From assembly GCA_021229015.1 (NCBI GenBank), contig CM037789.1, positions 38,077,120-38,141,119 of the forward strand: a DNA stretch of 64,000 bases. Reading direction: 5' to 3'. This stretch comes from Solen grandis (Eukaryota > Mollusca > Bivalvia > Adapedonta > Solenidae). Of this stretch, positions 23,742 through 34,004 are shown in pieces. The translations under genes were made by a program, and so were the position numbers. Numbering within the stretch: the first letter of the stretch is position 1; every line of letters starts with the position of its first letter. The notes beneath the pieces were generated by a model. The model ran no database searches, was not told where the DNA came from, and was given only the letters and a program-made list of their open reading frames with translations.

Positions 23742-24079
23742 GCAATGCATACACTAGCATGCACTCAGTTTCAACAGATAGATGTGAAACATATCTCACT
23801 GATATATTTCAGTATCTCATCGAAAGTCATAAAATAAATATTTTTATCGAATGACTGAGTTGAAATGTTCAGGAATTCTGAACACTTCTTTATTTATACA
23901 ATACTTTGGTAAAAGAATAGAAAAATAAAGCTGACACCGCAAAATATTACGGTCGGTTACAAGATTCAGTGATTTATTTAGAGCCTCCATCTATTAAAAC
24001 GTTTAGAGATGTTTTATAAGCCTTAAGGGTATTTATGTATTTGACTTACTTCTCACGCATGAGTATAGACTTGACTATT

Positions 24080-24318
24080 TTAGTTTACCGTCGCTTCGAC
24101 AGTATTTCAGTCATATAGCGACGTTCAGCTAATTACAAGTGGAGGAAGACCCCGAATGCACGGAGGCATCCGGGTAGAACCACCGATCTACCGCAAGCCA
24201 GCTGGAAGGCTTCCTCACATGAAAATCCGAATGACCCTGCCGGGATTCGAACCCACGCGGTGAGGGGCTGAGTGAGTGTTAAAGTTAGCGACTTTACCAT
24301 CTCGGCCACGGAGGCCCC
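24080..24318 (-). mobile_element. tRNA-derived SINE, family 2, with good promoter boxes
   Basis: On the minus strand the head reads TGGCCGAGATGG (A box) and GGGTTCGAATCCC (B box), with near-ideal B box bases. The body has TCGGATTTTCATGTGAGGAA and AGCTGGCTTGCGGTAG, and the 3' end has TATGACTGAAATACTGTCGA. The intact boxes suggest a young copy. Confidence 0.85.
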
Positions 24319-24947
24319 GCATTAGTATATGTATGATTATAAATGTAAATGAACTTACTGAAAAATGATTTATGCAAAGTACATCTTTAAGAACGTAATT
24401 CTTAAAGAAAAGACGACTTTAAGTTGAATACATCTAGTTTACCTTAATATTTCCAAAGTTTAAATATGTATGCTCATGATGACAGAATGAAACGAATATA
24501 ATAATATATATGATATTTGTTATTGAAAATTATATGCGGAAGTAAAACTAGAGAATATAATTGTTAAAATGAATATATTAGAAATGGTACAATATGACAC
24601 TAGCATATTCAAATCATCCTTTGGTAACATGAACAAAGATTTTTTTACATAAATAAAGTGCACTTCAGCAGTTAACTTTAATGTAGATTTTTGTACGATT
24701 GTTATAAGTTTTATTAATAATGAATAAGAACAATAAGTATATTCCTTTTAAAGCTTAATATTTTCACCTTTAAAGACAGCCTAAGGAGAGAGCGAGAGAG
24801 AAATATATACAATAAAATGTTACATTATAGAGCACAAAAGCAAGATAATTGGTGCATATCACATGGATCGTCCGCGCTCTCCATCTTATCAAAATAAGCC
24901 CGGGTATCAAAATTACAACTACTTTTTGTGGTTGCATTTATATTCAG

Positions 24948-25202
24948 AAACCGTGACGCAGATGTGTGCCAGGGACACGGGTGGAATATTTCCACACGAA
25001 CTGGAATGTCAACTCTACTACAACTGTAGTAACAACAACACTGTCACGTTCTCCATCTACAGGGGTGCAGCCGGTGTTTTATATGTGACGGAACCATTTC
25101 TCCAAGAATGTCCATACCCACAGCTATTCAATATTCAGACACTGGAATGTGACGACTTTGAAAATGTCTCTTGTGACATGCGCAATGAAATTGTCACATT
25201 AT
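24948..25202 (+). CDS. Chitin-binding protein, exon 2 of 3
   Basis: Begins after ATATTCAG with the last two bases of codon 87 and ends one base into codon 172. It encodes residues 88-171, holding the second CBM14 module with cysteines at 93, 107, 113, 141, 154 and 162, again with C-x5-C (107-113) and an aromatic LYYNC strand. Both exon ends are phase 1, so the module can be lost, gained or swapped without breaking frame. The donor GTAGGT at 25203 is also the first unit of an 18-bp minisatellite. Confidence 0.85.
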
Positions 25203-25424
25203 GTAGGTACTACTTTGTATTTGGGTACTACTTTGTATGTAGATACTATTTTGTATGTAGGTACTACTTTGTATTTGGGTACTACTTTGTATGTAGGTAC
25301 TACTTTGTATTTGGGTACTACTTTGTATTTGGGTACTACTTTGTATTTGTATTTGGGTACTACTTTGTATGTAGGTACTACTTTGTATGTGGGTACTACT
25401 ATGTATGTAGGTACTAATTTGTAT
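25203..25424. repeat. 18-bp minisatellite beginning at the exon 2 splice donor
   Basis: Twelve units of GTAGGTACTACTTTGTAT or TTGGGTACTACTTTGTAT, with one extra hexamer at 25347-25352. Units 1, 4, 6, 10 and 12 restart with GTAGGT, unit 3 with GTAGAT and unit 11 with GTGGGT, each after TAT as at the real donor. Because 18 is divisible by 3, read-through adds YYFV-type hexapeptides in frame until a TAA at 25415-25417 in unit 12. Confidence 0.95.
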
Positions 25425-26099
25425 TTGAATGCTATATGGGTCACATAATTTATTTCTACCATCAGTTTCAATTGTTATTTAACGGTTTCGTTTTAGAATA
25501 TCTTTTATTTTTTAATACATATTTATAAATTCGGGTATGAAAAAAAGATCCATACCCACAGTTTTGAAAAGCAATATATTCTTAAAACATGTCAACCGAA
25601 AATATAATCATACAGTATTGACATCCTTCAACATGCAAGTGAAATTGTGATAATTATCCCGCTAGCAGGGTATGTTCTTTATCTACGGAATGTAAAGCAA
25701 AACGACAACTTCACTATTCAGTATTTGATTGGATAAGTAATTAGCGCTCGGGTATTGTTTCAACGACATGCAGGTCATAAATCTTTTGTAACAAACAGAG
25801 ACAGAATAACTATCTTTGTTCAAGCTTGACTATTTGGAAATTAAATTCTTACGTTTTACATTGTTCTTGCCAACTGTTGAAATCTTTTATCGAGAAATAT
25901 CCGGCTAAATGATAGTAGCCGGAGACCAGGTGGTAGAAAAAAATACAGCAAGAAACCGTTTGTGATGTTCCGCGAAAGTTTGTCACTAAACAAAAGTTGC
26001 CAGAAAATGATAATTAATGAAAATGGAACATTTTTGTATGAGGTTCAGTAAAAGGAATAAGAAATGGCAATAAATAAAAAATACCATACGAAAAAATGA

Positions 26100-26885
26100 G
26101 ATGAATATTATCAAAGGGAAATAATTCCAAAATTATCATTAAATAATCATAATGTCCAGAGTAATAGTTCTTGTGAACTGCACGTTTCCTTCATGAGATA
26201 TATTTACCTCTGAAGTTTTAGGGTCATAGGGCTTATAGTCTATGAGTTTAACTTGTAAAAATAAAAACTAAGTATGAATTTTAACAAGGGACAAAATTAA
26301 TCTAAAATATTAAGTGCAGAATAATTGATCTTGTGCACTGCACTTTTCCTAAATGAAATATTTCTATTTATGAAGAGTCATGAAAATATTTTATACACTT
26401 TATTAATTATGCTCCGGACAAATATAAAGTATGACATTTAACAGAGGGCAATAACTCCAACGATATGATGTGTAGACTTATGGTTCTTAAGCACTGCACG
26501 TTTTCTCCATGAGATCTTTCTACCTATGAAGCTTCAAGGTTATATATTGCAATGTTTATGTTTATGCTCCTCGACCGGATAATCATTAAGTCCAAAATTT
26601 CACAAATTATAATGACTTTCAAAATAATGATGTGCAGAGTTGTCGTTCTTGTGATTTTGATGTTGTGTTCCAACAAAAACTTAAGTATGAAAAAAAAAAG
26701 TGCCATATCTCCAAAATTATACAATTAAGAGTTATTGATCTTACTCACTACACTTTTCAACGTCCATTTCTATCTACCAATGAAGTTCTTATAGTTTTCG
26801 TGTTATGCTCTGGACAAAATTATGAAGAACGGACAAACTGGCACACGGACAAATAGACACACGGGCGGACGGACACAGCGGAAAC
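26100..26885 (+). repeat. Family C tandem repeat, about five ~156-bp units
   Basis: The phrase TTCTTGTGAACTGCACGTTT and its relatives recur at about 26168, 26328, 26483, 26646 and 26740. The array ends in a GGACAAAC/GGCGGACGGAC-rich stretch. It is related to 43130-43586, which keeps the terminal hairpin missing here. Confidence 0.7.
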
Positions 26886-27663
26886 TAAATGCCATCGAAA
26901 ACATGCATATTTAAAAATGGATTTCATTTTCTTAAAAAAATAAATACAAAACACAATCACTCTTCGGTCTGATTACTTAATATGAATTGGAATTGGATCT
27001 GATTCGGGGACGGGGCCGAAACCGGCGATCAAATCTCGCAAATATAATATTTTTTTCATATTATTTTTTTTTCATTTTATCTACTTAACAAGCTATTTCT
27101 AATTATAAACGTATACATAATAACGCAATATCTTATTTTAGTTATTGTTGGTAAACGTTTTTACCAGTAAAACTTATCCTAATCACGTCAGCTCCTGGTC
27201 TGGACCATTTTTCATTGTTTTTCTAGACTATAAGTTAGAACCTTGTTGAATGATTTGTGTGATTTACTTATAGAACTGGCAAAAATTCCATCCATCATAC
27301 TTAGTGTAATGCGATACAAGCTTAGGATTTCATCATTCTTGCTGTACGAAGAAAAACATTTAATTTGTAGGCAAATCTTGTTTGAACGTTAAGTAACTAT
27401 ATATGTAAACTGTTTTATTTACTTAAATGTTATATAATACAAGACTGGTTAAGTGTATTTCTGCCACATCTAGTTTTTCAAACCGCTCAACCATGTGTAC
27501 ATTCATTATATTTTGCTTGTAGTATAGTATACCTCTTTAATAAATACTATTTGTTCGCAAAATAACAATTTATAAAAGCATTTCTTTACGAATTCATTAC
27601 ATAAGCTTGATTTTCTACCTTATTCGTGTGTTGAAGTATTTAAAGCCAGTTACATGTGAATCA

Positions 27664-27907
27664 GTGACATACCAAAGTCTTACAGAAAATGGTATTGGTA
27701 TAGCTCCCTCACTTGGTGCTCAGCATATAAAGGTAGTTCCAGTACTGGTTGGCCCGGTGTCAGGAAACGTGACTGGATTTGGTATCATACCACATGTCTA
27801 CGGGTGATACTGCCGTGTGGCACCACAATATCTGTATCATGTAGACATCGTCCCCAAATGACTGAAATACTGTCAGCGGGATGTTAAACCCAACACACAA
27901 ACAAACG
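27664..27907 (+). mobile_element. tRNA-derived SINE, family 1, head truncated
   Basis: Starts near GTGACATACCAAAGTCTTAC and runs through the family body and ATGACTGAAATACTGTCAG to an (ACAAAC)n tail. The tRNA-like head is missing. Confidence 0.8.
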
Positions 27908-28342
27908 TAAATAAGTGAAAACATTTAAATTTATAGAAATCAGTTTAACTGAAACGGAACTGTTTTATCTTAAATAAATTATTGTAAAACTATTTTGCTG
28001 TAGTATTACATTGTAGATATTCAAACTGACCAGAAAAGTCAACAATCTAACTTTGCTGTCGAACGCTGTCCTCCGCATTCGAGGCTTTAGTCGCATACTA
28101 TGATGACCAACATGATATAAATACATCTTAATCGATTGTTGATTTTCCATAACTATGGTGAGAATGAATAAAATGCACTTTAATATTCTTTTATATAATT
28201 TCTGTAGTAAGATTTAATCAAAATGCATAAATTCCAGTATATATAACCACAAGATACACAGAAAAGCGGACTTGGACATATTTCGCTATCTTTTTTGAAA
28301 TACCAGTTGTAACATTTCATAAGATTCGCGTTAAATTTACAG

Positions 28343-28782
28343 GTAAATACTGGGCTCACAAGTCATACTATGGGAATCGCGGCCCACCTTGCAGTTACAG
28401 TAATCCAAGCTGTGAGGGACTTCCTAACGGTGAAAACCTGTATCCAGAAAGAGAGTGGAGTCCTCAGTACATTTCTTGCTTCAAAGGTCGAACGATTGGC
28501 TCTGGTAATTGTCCATCACTAAATATCTCGGACATGGCGAACACTCAGTTGTTTCATCCAGACCTGCGCATGTGCGTACCCCTATACAGGATTCCAAAGG
28601 AACACGGTGGATACTTGCCTGATTGTTCAAACAAAGAAGATGGACCCTATCCCATTGACTCTAGCTTAGGCTCTCCTCGGTATTATTTCATCTGTATACA
28701 TGGTGAATTTGTTGATGTATATTCTTGTCCAGATGAAATGTTATTTGATGCGTCTTTGAGGGTCTGTGTAGATTTATTCTAG
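28343..28782 (+). CDS. Chitin-binding protein, exon 3 of 3 (terminal)
   Basis: Starts with two bases completing Cys172 and ends with TAG at 28780-28782. It encodes residues 173-317 with two further cysteine-rich units: one with cysteines 188, 195, 217, 228 and 249, and one with 266, 289, 300 and 313. The last unit keeps the CBM14 signature RYYFICIHGEF followed by CPDEMLFD and a final cysteine. The third unit is divergent and its cysteine count is odd, so its fold is less certain. A 3'-UTR of about 310 bases would reach AATAAA at 29095-29100. Confidence 0.85.
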
Positions 28783-29670
28783 GAAGATTAAAGCTTGTTG
28801 ATCATTAGCAAAGGCCTTTTTCTTATACGTAACACAACATACTCTTTATTCGGCATTAAATAGAACAATAAGCGATTATAACCAACAGCATGATGAAACA
28901 ATTGCAAAGTGTAAGACAATGTAAAACAGTATGAATAGAAATGACACATGTATTTATATATGTATATATATTCTCATTTTAGGTCCGTTTTCAAAGAGGA
29001 TTCTGTGTAAATTGTTTTGTAATGTACAATAGAAATCAAGTGGTGATAATAGCATGTTATGCATTTGGAATACGATTACTTTCTCTAGTAGCAAAATAAA
29101 AATAGTTTGATAAATTATTGATAATTTTATGATTTTTTGTTTCCATTACAATTTCGATTTTTTTAAGTGGAGGCCAATGACAAAGATATGGCTTTAAAAT
29201 ATTGTCCTAAGGTCATAATATTTAGGACATATTAATAAAAATGATATCTGTGTTCGATTGCATTCATGTTATAGTGTATACATGTCCTATTTTGTCTTGG
29301 CACTCCTTCATGTCGAACTTTTTCGATAGATAGATCATGAGATGAGAGTCTAAATTTTGAAAAAACAGTCCTATATTTAACAATATTTAATGATTTAAGA
29401 TACTCTTCCATCTCGAAATCATGCTTGAATATTCTAAAAAAAAGGTAAGTCTAGGGTAGTTATTAATATTCTCGTACCAAGTTTGCTAATATATATCAAT
29501 AATTCTAATGTTGTGTCACGTGATTACCTATCTTCATTTAAAGATATATATTATAACATGTTTAAATTGATGTTTGGTGACTTGTAGGCCTACTGGGCCG
29601 GGTGCTTATTTATGGGATATTTGTTGTATGTACATTTTACATGTATCAGCACATGAAACGATAATAACTA
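28783..29670. other. 3' flank of the chitin-binding gene, nothing else recognised
   Basis: AT-rich. Contains the possible polyadenylation signal at 29095-29100; no further exon or repeat seen. Confidence 0.45.
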
Positions 29671-29675
29671 ACGTA

Positions 29676-29723
<48 letters not shown>
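29676..29723. repeat. (TTAC)n microsatellite
   Basis: About twelve TTAC units. On the minus strand it lies at the 3' side of the adjacent SINE and may be that element's tandem tail. Confidence 0.95.
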
Positions 29724-29739
29724 TACTCAGGTACCCATT

Positions 29740-29876
29740 TACACCTGGGTGAACTGAAACAATGCGGGATGAAATTATTTTTCAAGGAAATTAGCAGTGT
29801 CCCTGGCAGGACTCGAACCCGGGACCCCTCGATCCCGAAGCGCGTGTCCCACAACTGGACCACTCCTCCCTTGCAC
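29740..29876 (-). mobile_element. tRNA-derived SINE, third family
   Basis: Minus strand head: TGGTCCAGTTGTGG (A box) and GGGTTCGAGTCC (B box), spaced like a tRNA. The short body runs into the (GTAA)n tail at 29676-29723. The head differs from families 1 and 2. A family 1 head fragment follows at 29917-29985. Confidence 0.75.
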
Positions 29877-29916
29877 ATGTAGAATATCTATTATATGTTT
29901 TGACCAATTAACATAT

Positions 29917-29985
29917 GTTTACCCGGGGATCAAATCCTCGACCTCCCACTATATAGTCTGACGCTCTGAATACTCTGTTTATAGA
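29917..29985 (-). mobile_element. SINE family 1 head fragment
   Basis: Minus strand AGTATTCAGAGCGTCAGAC and GAGGATTTGATCCCCGG match the tRNA-like head of the 1508-1823 copy; body and tail are absent. Confidence 0.6.
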
Positions 29986-30049
29986 TATTTGATATTTTAT
30001 GCAAATAATTTATGCCACTGAGAAATGACTGGTGAGCTTAAAGTTTATC

Positions 30050-31450
30050 TTGTTTACCTTAATATTTCCAAGATCGTATTTCTGTTGAATCTTGTAATAA
30101 ATGTGTTACAGGATATTGAATAAACGCTTCATCATTTATTTATCTATTTATTTATTTATGAATTTATTTTTAAACAGTGTACCTACTAAAAGGTTGAAGA
30201 ATTTTTATAAAAGGAATTTATGAGCTTTTGAAACATTCTTTTCATAATTGCATACTACTAAATTTCATATACGATACAAGAAAAGTATTTAAATTTTGGC
30301 GAAACATCAAAATCGATGCAAAATAGTGGTCATAAATATGAACGTAAGAATGAAAGATAATGAAATAAATATAGTAATCAGGTACTTGTGTTATCATTTT
30401 AAAAACATTAGCATAGCAGCAGTAGCAAAGTTACTCATCATTTACGACAACCACCAGCGCTATTCGCATTTATCTTTTCTGCTCCGTCAACATGACATCA
30501 ATTAAGATTTTTATCAGTATTGGTTTATATAATTCAGTTAAACTTTAAAGCGAACATGAAAATATTACATGATATCATAAATGACAAATATACTTCTGTG
30601 TATGTCATTTTCCGATAACACATTTTTTTTTATTTTGACCCGTAGATTCAAAGGTCCATAAAGTCAACTTCCGCCATTGTCTGCAATATTAACTTTAATC
30701 ATTGTCCCACCAATGGTAAAAAGACAAACATATAGAAGCGAGCAATGAAACGTATACTAAAAAGGCTTTTTTAATTTAAGTTTACATAATGAATGCAATA
30801 AAGGTAAACGTCCGGGTATCGTGTTCCCAGGTACAAAGATAAAATGGCTGACGACAAAACAGAGTTTGTGTTGATCATTACTATCATGCTGGAGTTATTA
30901 TTAGTCCTCGGATACCATAGTCAAAGATGTGTTTCATCTCCATCAACCATTTTGTAACGGAAGTGGGACCGAGCTTATTCCTAAATCAGACTGTACAGGT
31001 CTATACATTTGCGCGGACGGACAGACGTACGAGGAGACCTGTAGAGAATGGCTGGGTGTTCAGTTACGGAGCCCATGGGTGTGTCCCTAGTGGGACTGTG
31101 GTAACTGTGGACATTGTTTTTTCTTATACATTTCTTGTTTAATGCAGACAGAGAAAACAAAATACACACATGTACATTCACAAATTGTGACACACATTAT
31201 TCACATGTATAAGTGCACATACTCAAGCGGGAGAGAGAGAGAGAGGGAGGGGGGGGGGGGGGGGGATTAAACATGTAAGATAATGAAAAAAATCTTTAAT
31301 TAGAGTAGACGAAGATCTCAGGTGTAAGATATTGTAGGATAAGTGTAAAAGAGGATGGGGAAAATGAGAACGTGTTTGCGCTTCTCACAGAAATTATCAA
31401 AAATCTCATATAAAGCGACTGACTTTCTACTTGAAACCCTTCATTGATTA
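30050..31450 (+). repeat. Diverged segmental duplicate of the chitin-binding gene 5' region
   Basis: In order it matches the gene's upstream flank (TTACCTTAATATTTCC near 30055, TCTTTTCATAATTGC near 30235), exon 1 (30844-31097) and pieces of intron 1 (a GA/G-rich run at 31230-31265; GAAAATGAGAACGTGTT near 31358). The source lies about 9 kb upstream in the same orientation. Exons 2 and 3 are not seen before the assembly gap. Confidence 0.85.
30844..31097 (+). pseudogene. Pseudogene copy of chitin-binding exon 1
   Basis: Starts with ATG and a signal-peptide-like leader (FVLIITIMLELLLVLGYH) parallel to the intact gene. A one-base insertion near 30928 shifts the frame so that it stops at TAA near 30955. 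Read in the shifted frame the CBM14 module continues (GSGTELIPKSDCTG, YICADGQTYEETC). A second one-base insertion near 31044 breaks it again, and the exon end is shortened relative to the source. The two lesions make it a decayed duplicate. Confidence 0.85.
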
Positions 31451-31829
31451 TATTGATTATAGAACAGAACATATGCTTATTTTAAGACTTAAGCATATAA
31501 GCTCATCATCACATAAACAAAATATATACAATGCATGCAAACATGGTAATGGTATTCAGATAAATGGGATAGATTTCAAAATCAAATTAATTTATTTGCA
31601 AGTGAGGGTGACATACATAGGGTTTTCAGATATGTAAAGATGTATGCTAAGTAGAGAACATTTTAAATAGGCATAATAAATAAGCTGTAAATTTAGATAT
31701 AAATTGCAAAAAAATACATATTTCATACATAGGAACAAAGACGTAATAATCATAACAATATTCCTAATACTTCTATATTTGAAAGCATCTTTACAATAAA
31801 AAGCTAAGTTTTTTTTAATAATAAGATGT

Positions 31830-32122
31830 TTTTCGTATTTCAATGAATTTATACATGTTGTGTCTATTGGAAAAGTATTTTGGAATATATCTAAATCTTA
31901 AATAAGCACAATACGGACAAAGCAAAACGAAATGAAACTCGTCTTCAATATCATTTTTGTTACAATATAAACATTTTCTATCAGCCCTTTTAATATTGAA
32001 GTGTCTACCTTTTTCAATTGCTAAATCGTCTAAGTATTGTGACAATATTTCTAAGTTTAATATTTTCTAACAATAATAAATAAGATAACCGCTGTATAGA
32101 TGCTTTTAATTCTTTAAATAAA
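31830..32122 (-). pseudogene. LINE 3' fragment with zinc-binding domain
   Basis: On the minus strand the peptide has KCLYCNKNDIEDEFHFVLLC, a C-x2-C-x9-H-x4-C pattern followed by P-Y, as in the zinc-binding domain at the end of many LINE reverse transcriptase proteins. Upstream coding sequence (ASIQRLSYLLLLENIKLRN) lies in another frame, so there is a frameshift near 32040. The copy runs into the assembly gap and is at least 5'-truncated in this window. AT-rich sequence from 31640 to 31830 may be its 3'-UTR. Confidence 0.7.
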
Positions 32123-32222
32123 NNNNNNNNNNNNNNNNNNNNNNNNNNNNNNNNNNNNNNNNNNNNNNNNNNNNNNNNNNNNNNNNNNNNNNNNNNNNNN
32201 NNNNNNNNNNNNNNNNNNNNNN
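32123..32222. other. Assembly gap, 100 N
   Basis: Exactly 100 N. The round number suggests a fixed-size scaffolding gap, so the true missing length is unknown. Distances across it should not be trusted. Confidence 1.
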
Positions 32223-32835
32223 AAATCATGGCAGACATTCATGAAATCAATCCTGACCATTAATTTCATGGAAGTAAAATTCTGACATTTATTAATTGAA
32301 GATAATATAATATATTGTATTATCAGTTGCAGTTACACGATGTGAATGGTGTTCGAAAAATAAACTAGCAGAATTTATCATGATAGTTTGAAAGACACAG
32401 GGCTTTTTGTATGGGAAGAAAATGAAAGCAGTTCGTTAAAATGGTTGATTTAACTTTTACATAACATGATTAAACTTTTAAATAACAATCTGTAACAAAA
32501 TATTTCGAAAATTCTTTAATATCGTTTCAAATTCCTTTTATTTACAAGTTGTCAAAAGAGAAAGTAAATCCGCGAAAACTGATGACATTTAGAAATGCAA
32601 AGCTTTTTTGGTTATTAATTTTATTTACATGGTCAGAGAAAGTTGTGAATCTATTTTGCAAAATACTAAAAGTACTCTCCAAATTACCTACAGTGTGTCT
32701 TTTTAGCTTTTATCCACAAAACAATGCATCTCTACATTAAAATATTTTCGTAACAAAATCGGCAATTTGCGCACGTGACATCGCCATGAATCTGGCAGAA
32801 TTTTATGCAAAATAGAAAAAGTGGGAAAAAATGAA
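32223..32835. other. AT-rich intergenic, nothing recognised
   Basis: No protein-like frame or repeat recognised; the open frame at 32549-32740 is short and featureless. Confidence 0.4.
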
Positions 32836-33410
32836 ACAAGAGGCCCATAGGGCCTAAAATCGCTCACCTGAGTACCACTGCTCTATATGCAACCTAGTAT
32901 ACATGTATCATACTGATATACATGTTTCTCAGGAACTTGACAGTTTTTCTTACCCATTTTAGCAATAGTATGGAAAAAAACAGTGATCATGAGATTTCAG
33001 TGTGGTACTGCTGATTGAAAATGGACAAAAAGAGAGATGGTCCTTAACCTTTTCCCTCATAAAAACTCATTTTGACATAAATCCTGATCTGCAGAAAGCC
33101 CCACTTAAACCTTTCCAAATTTAATTGTAAAATCCCCATCCCCAGACCACTAAGGAGCAGCAAACAGCATAAAACCTGATCAGCCTGCGAGTAACAGTTG
33201 GACTTGCAGGCTGATTAGGTTTTATGCTACTCACATAGGTACATATATTTTATAGATCTCTATGAGGAAAAGGGTTAATTATTAAGAAATAAGTTGCAAT
33301 TTATTACAAAGTGTTTTTAATCATTCGTTTGTGGTTTTTAAGAGGTGTTTGGTAATCCCTGTGTACTGGAACACTGACATGAACCAAAGTAAAGGCAGAC
33401 AATCTGCATA
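32836..33410 (+). mobile_element. Family A element A2, head end, with inserted MITE
   Basis: Head ACAAGAGGCCCATAGGGCCT and ATCGCTCACCTGAGTACC match other family A heads. The body is short, carries the MITE at 33048-33274, and no matching tail hairpin follows. Degraded copy. Confidence 0.6.
33048..33274. mobile_element. MITE with TTAA target duplication (piggyBac-like)
   Basis: Flanked by TTAA at 33044-33047 and 33275-33278. The ends are inverted: CCTTTTCCCTCATA inward from the left against TATGAGGAAAAGGG on the right. Inside, arms 33166-33188 and 33206-33228 pair at 22 of 23 positions around a 17-base loop. TTAA duplication and CC-starting ends are the hallmark of piggyBac-type non-autonomous elements. 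No transposase is present. Confidence 0.7.
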
Positions 33411-33414
33411 TTCG

Positions 33415-33435
33415 CCCCCCCCCCCCCCCCCCCCC
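33415..33435. repeat. Poly-C run (21 bases)
   Basis: Homopolymer; likely length-variable and error-prone in sequencing. Confidence 0.95.
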
Positions 33436-33436
33436 A

Positions 33437-34004
33437 CATTCACTTTAATGATGATGTTGATGCTGCTGCTGATTTAGGATAGTATCAATAACCCTTATAT
33501 CTCTATCAGGTGGCTTTGTGTAAAACTAGCCTAGTATCTCATATACATAGTAGCAGGTTATGTAGTTTTTGCACTAACTCAGTGGGGCAACACAGTCCAG
33601 AAAATGTGACCTCTGCCAGTAGGTCAGACTAAGCTATAGGAATGGTATTTGTGGTAATGTTATCTTCTCCACCTCTGCATATGTAGTGGAATCACCCAAA
33701 TGACCTATCAGACTAGTGGACAATCTCATCTAAGGGTACAATTTATTTTTTTGTTTCTAGCTGGTTTTCTCTCTCTCTCTCTCTCTCTCTCTCTGTTAGA
33801 CTTCTCTCTCTTTAATAAGTGGCCTTGTAATTTAATGTAACTTTTTGCATTTTATTAAGCTACCAAGACATATTTCTTGTTTTGTTTATGAGCTGATGCA
33901 TTCTTTTTATGCATAAATGTAACAAAATATCACACTTAAAAATATTCAACTTCTGTAAATCTGATCTGTAAAGGATCAACTTTTGGAGAGGTAGCCTGAA
34001 CTGC
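33437..34004. other. Intergenic with (CT)n at 33769-33794
   Basis: No gene seen; one CT microsatellite. Confidence 0.5.

Larger units (their letters stand above)
21631..24947 (+). other. Intron 1 of the chitin-binding gene
   Basis: Starts GTAAGT and ends ATATTCAG. It holds a family 1 SINE (23460-23741), a family 2 SINE (24080-24318), a dispersed repeat (23220-23402), a GA/G-rich run at 22783-22806 and otherwise AT-rich sequence. A part around 22770-23110 is duplicated at about 31215-31450. Confidence 0.8.
25425..28342 (+). other. Remainder of intron 2 of the chitin-binding gene
   Basis: AT-rich, with a family C tandem repeat at 26100-26885 and a family 1 SINE at 27664-27907. Ends AAATTTACAG at 28342. 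No exon was recognised within it. Confidence 0.7.

Noticed and set aside
24080..24318. A functional tRNA gene suggested by good A and B boxes
   Set aside because: The boxes are followed by SINE body and tail and the acceptor stem does not close; other copies share the same body.
24863..25417. A single 184-aa protein with a YYFV-repeat tail
   Set aside because: The front part lies before the exon 2 splice acceptor and the tail is the minisatellite after the donor; the spliced reading gives complete cysteine modules and matching phases instead.
25199..25471. Minus-strand YKVVP-repeat protein
   Set aside because: It is the antisense of the 18-bp minisatellite, open only because 18 is a multiple of three.
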